Part shown: in pieces, positions 61,558 through 64,000 of the stretch
Position numbering within the stretch: the first letter of the stretch is position 1
Layout: the number at the start of each line of letters is the position of its first letter
From: Bacillota bacterium
GTDB taxonomy: Bacteria > Bacillota_I > Bacilli_A > RF39 > UBA660
DNA length: 64,000 nt
Assembly (NCBI GenBank): GCA_015059365.1
Contig: SVAO01000005.1
Span: 1-64,000 of the forward strand
Direction of reading: 5' to 3'
Made by a program: the position numbers and the translations under genes
The notes under the pieces: model-generated
Seen by the model: the letters and a program-made list of their open reading frames with translations, nothing else
Databases searched by the model: none
Told to the model about the DNA's origin: nothing

Positions 61558-62090
61558 TGGAAAAAGAATGGTATGTTGTTAATACTTATTCTGGTCATGA
61601 GAATAAGGTAAAAGAAAAATTAGAGATGCGTGCTAGCACTATGGGAATGGAAGACTACATTTTTCGTGTTGTAGTTCCAGAACAAACTGAAGTAGAATAT
61701 AAAGATGGCGAAAAAAAAGAAAAAGTTAAAAAGATGTTTCCAGGGTACATTTTAGTTGAAATGGTTATGACTGATGAAGCATGGTTTATAGTTCGTAATA
61801 CTCCAGGGGTTACTGGCTTTATTGGTTCAAGTGGTAAGGGAGCCAAACCTTTCCCGTTAACTCCGGCTGAGGTAGATAAGATTTTAGGTTCAATGGGAAT
61901 TAGTCGTTTGGAAATTGGAAATGAACTTAATATTGATGATATGGTTAAAGTTGTTGAAGGACCATTTAATGGTATGTTTGGTAAAGTGAGAAATATCGAA
62001 CCAACTACTGGTTCATTAGAGGTTGCTTTAGATTTATTTGGTCAAGAAACAATTGTTGAATTACAAATTTCACAAATTAGCAAAGCATAG
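61557..62090 (+). CDS. nusG: Transcription antitermination factor NusG
   Basis: A 177-residue NusG with the NGN domain (WYVVNTYSGHENKVKEKLE, MFPGYILVEM, VRNTPGVTGFIG) and a KOW domain (VKVVEGPFNGMFGKV) at the C-terminus. It binds RNA polymerase and links it to the ribosome. secE-nusG-rplK-rplA-rplJ is a conserved order. Confidence 0.97.
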   Translation: MEKEWYVVNTYSGHENKVKEKLEMRASTMGMEDYIFRVVVPEQTEVEYKDGEKKEKVKKMFPGYILVEMVMTDEAWFIVRNTPGVTGFIGSSGKGAKPFPLTPAEVDKILGSMGISRLEIGNELNIDDMVKVVEGPFNGMFGKVRNIEPTTGSLEVALDLFGQETIVELQISQISKA

Positions 62091-62119
62091 TTTACAAAAT
62101 ACTAAATTTGTGTTATTAT
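62091..62119 (+). promoter_or_regulatory. Promoter of rplK-rplA
   Basis: TTTACA (62091-62096), 17-base spacer ending TGTGT, TATTAT (62114-62119), starting directly after the nusG stop. Confidence 0.75.
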
Positions 62120-62124
62120 TAATG

Positions 62125-62250
62125 GGCTATATTTATTTTAATATAGATTGTAAGTGGGAGATTTAATATGATTCTTTAACATTCAATTGTTAAGCGGAGT
62201 TAATAGTTAATAGATCATTTGAACCACTCATGGAAAGCTTAAATTTATTA
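62125..62250 (+). promoter_or_regulatory. Long 5' leader of rplK
   Basis: About 125 transcribed bases before the GGAGG site, with AGTGGGAG (62153-62160) able to pair with CCACTC (62224-62229) across the leader. Ribosomal protein leaders of this length often bind their own product; L1 or L11 would be the candidates here. Confidence 0.4.
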
Positions 62251-62263
62251 GGAGGTGTTTTTC

Positions 62264-62689
62264 GTGGCAAAACAAGTAACAAAAATGATTAAATTACAGA
62301 TACCTGCAGGAAAAGCTACACCAGCTCCACCAGTTGGAACTGTTTTAGGACCAGCAGGAATTAATTTACAAGAATTCTGTACAAAATATAATGATGCAAC
62401 TAAAGATAAGATGGGGGATATTTTACCAGTTGAAATTTCTGTTTATGAAGATAGAACTTTCGATTTCGTAATTAAAACTCCACCGGCTGCATTCTTAATT
62501 AAGAAAATTGCTAAAATTCAAAAGGGTTCTGCAAAAGGGTCTAAAGATGCTGTTGCAACAATAACTCGTGATCAATTAAGAGAAATTGCTGAGATTAAAT
62601 TACCAGATTTAAATGCATATACTGTTGAAGAGGCTATGAAAATAGTTGAAGGTACTGCTTTAAATATGGGTGTTAAAATTTCAGACTAA
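62264..62689 (+). CDS. rplK: 50S ribosomal protein L11
   Basis: A 141-residue L11. [22 protein letters not shown] and the C-terminal rRNA-binding domain ([25 protein letters not shown]) are diagnostic. It starts at GTG 62264, eight bases after GGAGG; the GTG at 62255 overlaps that site. Confidence 0.97.
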   Translation: MAKQVTKMIKLQIPAGKATPAPPVGTVLGPAGINLQEFCTKYNDATKDKMGDILPVEISVYEDRTFDFVIKTPPAAFLIKKIAKIQKGSAKGSKDAVATITRDQLREIAEIKLPDLNAYTVEEAMKIVEGTALNMGVKISD

Positions 62690-62700
62690 TACATAGTACT

Positions 62701-62771
62701 ACTATGTGGGAGGGGAAACCCGTTATCCGCTTTATAAATATTTATAAACAAAACCACAAGGAGGTAAACAA
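62701..62771 (+). promoter_or_regulatory. Candidate L1-binding leader before rplA
   Basis: The intergenic segment has ATGTGGGAGGGGAAACCCGTTATCC-like sequence: GTGGGAGGGG (62705-62714) facing AACCCGTTA (62717-62725), with an outer partner AACCAC (62753-62758). It resembles the rRNA L1 site used for L1 autoregulation in many bacteria. AAGGAGG follows. Confidence 0.5.
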
Positions 62772-63467
62772 ATGAAAAAAGGTAAGAAGTATGTAGAAGC
62801 TGCTGCCAAAATAGAAAAAGGGCATGCTTATACAAAAGAAGAAGCTGTAAAATTAGTTAAAGAAACTTCAACAACAAAATTTGATGCTTCAGTTGAGTTA
62901 GTAATGAGATTAAACTTAGATACTAAAAAAGCTGATCAACAATTAAGAGGTGCGATTGTTCTACCAAATGGAACAGGAAAAACTAAAAAAGTATTAGTTT
63001 TAGCAAAAGGGCCTCTTGCTACTGCTGCTAAAGATGCTGGTGCTGATTATGTTGGAGATATGGATATGATTGAAAAAATTGAAAAAGAAAATTGGTTCGA
63101 TTTTGATGTTATAGTAGCCACTCCAGATATGATGCCTGCATTAGGTAAAATTGGTAAGGTTTTAGGGCCTAAAGGATTAATGCCAAACCCTAAGACTGGA
63201 ACAGTTACAATGGATGTTAAGAAAGCAGTTGAAGATATTAAAAAGGGACGTGTTGAATACCGTACAGATACTTATGGTAATGTTCAAGTTATCATTGGTA
63301 AAGTAAGTTTTACAGAAGAACAATTATTAGAAAATATGAATGCCTTTGTATCGTTGATTTTAAAAGCTAAACCATCAGTTGTTAAAGGAACTTATATTAA
63401 AAATATTTCAGTTTCATCAACTATGGGTCCAGGAATTAAAGTTGATACAAATAGTTTTGACAAATAA
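62772..63467 (+). CDS. rplA: 50S ribosomal protein L1
   Basis: A 231-residue L1: [20 protein letters not shown] at the N-terminus, [17 protein letters not shown] in domain [21 protein letters not shown] in domain II and a conserved VKGTYIKN end. It binds the L1 stalk of 23S rRNA and represses its own operon in many bacteria. The rplJ promoter starts inside its last codons. Confidence 0.98.
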   Translation: MKKGKKYVEAAAKIEKGHAYTKEEAVKLVKETSTTKFDASVELVMRLNLDTKKADQQLRGAIVLPNGTGKTKKVLVLAKGPLATAAKDAGADYVGDMDMIEKIEKENWFDFDVIVATPDMMPALGKIGKVLGPKGLMPNPKTGTVTMDVKKAVEDIKKGRVEYRTDTYGNVQVIIGKVSFTEEQLLENMNAFVSLILKAKPSVVKGTYIKNISVSSTMGPGIKVDTNSFDK

Positions 63468-63485
63468 AAAATGATATGTTATAAT
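63457..63485 (+). promoter_or_regulatory. Promoter of rplJ
   Basis: TTGACA (63457-63462, overlapping the rplA stop), 17-base spacer ending ATGT, TATAAT (63480-63485). Confidence 0.82.
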
Positions 63486-63494
63486 GGATTTGTC

Positions 63495-63608
63495 CAGAAA
63501 TAATATATAGTACCGTAGACAGTAGGAGCTTTAAAGCTTAATATTTCCTACCGAGGAACTTAAACTAATTTAAGTCTTTCGGCCTTACTGTTTATGTAAG
63601 GCCTTTTT
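63495..63608 (+). promoter_or_regulatory. L10 leader with attenuator terminator
   Basis: The rplJ leader has the L10-binding layout: CCGTAGACAGTAGGA (63513-63527) with TCCTACCGAGG (63546-63556), then a hairpin ACTTAAA/TTTAAGT (63558-63575) and an intrinsic terminator GGCCTTAC/GTAAGGCC (63581-63603) with a T run. L10(L12)4 binding is expected to favour termination, giving autoregulation. Confidence 0.82.
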
Positions 63609-63640
63609 ATACGGTCATTTAAAAAATGAGGAGGTGTCAC

Positions 63641-64000
63641 ATGGCAAACGTAAAAATCTTAGAGAAAAAACAAACTATCATTGATGAAATTAGTTCTAAG
63701 ATTAATGGTTCTGCTGCATTTGTTTTGTTTGAATATCAAGGACTAACTGTTGCAGAAACTAATGAACTTAGAAGAAAACTAAGAGAAACAGGTTCAGATT
63801 TTAAAGTATACAAAAATACTTTAACAAAAAGAGCTTTAGATAGTTTAAATATTGATTTAGGAGAACTTGGTGGACCAAAAGCTGTTGCATTTGGAACAGA
63901 TGAAGTTGCTCCAATCAAAGTGTTAAGTGATTATGCAAAAAACCATCCAGCATTAGAGTTAAAAGTTGGATATGTTGATGGAACAGTTGCTGATGAAGCA
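63641..64000 (+). CDS. rplJ: 50S ribosomal protein L10 (partial, runs off the window)
   Basis: The first 120 residues of L10: MANVKILEKKQTIIDEI, FVLFEYQGLTVAETNELRR, YKNTLTKRAL and AVAFGTDEVAPIK are typical. It anchors the L7/L12 stalk. GAGGAGGTG binding site. The frame is open to the last base, so the 3' part and rplL lie to the right. Confidence 0.96.
   Translation, partial: MANVKILEKKQTIIDEISSKINGSAAFVLFEYQGLTVAETNELRRKLRETGSDFKVYKNTLTKRALDSLNIDLGELGGPKAVAFGTDEVAPIKVLSDYAKNHPALELKVGYVDGTVADEA

Overview
The window is a very AT-rich, densely packed stretch of a low-GC Gram-positive chromosome. TGA behaves as a stop codon (it ends rbgA, rimM and murF) and tryptophan is TGG, so this is not the Mycoplasma code. 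Gene content fits an uncultured gut-type member of the Bacilli close to the RF39 / Erysipelotrichia / Mollicutes-related groups: peptidoglycan genes (murF, ddl, murD, alr, glmS, DD-carboxypeptidase), mreC/mreD, a SigH-type sigma factor, mini-RNase III, an RNase J, a glmS ribozyme, and suf genes. The placement is inference from gene content, gene order and base composition. No insertion sequence, prophage, rRNA or CRISPR array was seen.

Layout. 1-3391: rbgA, mrnC, rlmB, sigH and a CPBP protease. 3.5-11.7 kb: envelope genes (DD-carboxypeptidase, membrane-tethered murF, LiaF-like protein, ddl, plsC) with an HD hydrolase, an alpha/beta hydrolase, a PfkB kinase and an Smr protein. 11.65-15.9 kb: two membrane-anchored surface proteins, each behind a near-duplicate tandem promoter, flanking a NUDIX gene and tRNA-Leu/tRNA-Ile2. 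15.9-25.2 kb: cysK, cysS, a YugP-like protease, guanine deaminase, truB, rpsO, pnp and conserved unknowns. 25.2-29.5 kb: HIT protein, a GNAT protein and sufCDS, with no sufU or sufB after it. 29.55-29.88 kb: a compact locus that reads as a type I toxin-antitoxin pair. 29.9-34.7 kb: a degenerate RNase J, a lone prepilin, a SpoU methyltransferase, rimM and trmD. 34.7-36.0 kb: a two-gene HipS/HipT-like kinase locus on the minus strand. 36-41.6 kb: a CotH / VTC / DUF4956 / phosphodiester-glycosidase surface cluster. 41.7-53 kb: murD, eno, ftsK, a NifS-type desulfurase with thioredoxin and CcdA-like partners, a CDP-alcohol phosphatidyltransferase, radC and mreCD. 52.8-58.2 kb: ATP-grasp-like protein, tRNA-Glu, mscL, DUF3048 lipoprotein, HD protein, tRNA-Arg and alr. 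58.2-64 kb: glmS with its ribozyme, a secreted dockerin protein, then secE-nusG-rplK-rplA-rplJ with ribosomal-protein leaders.

Promoters are SigA-like (TTGACA-16/17-TATAAT) and very often carry TGTG immediately upstream of the -10. Many intrinsic terminators contain or touch the stop codon of the gene they end.

The strongest leads are the convergent small-peptide/antisense-RNA locus at 29.58-29.88 kb, the HipS/HipT pair lacking a HipB, the RNase J with lost metal ligands, the duplicated tandem-promoter module in front of two surface proteins, and the isolated dockerin protein. All function calls come from reading motifs by eye; no database search was run.
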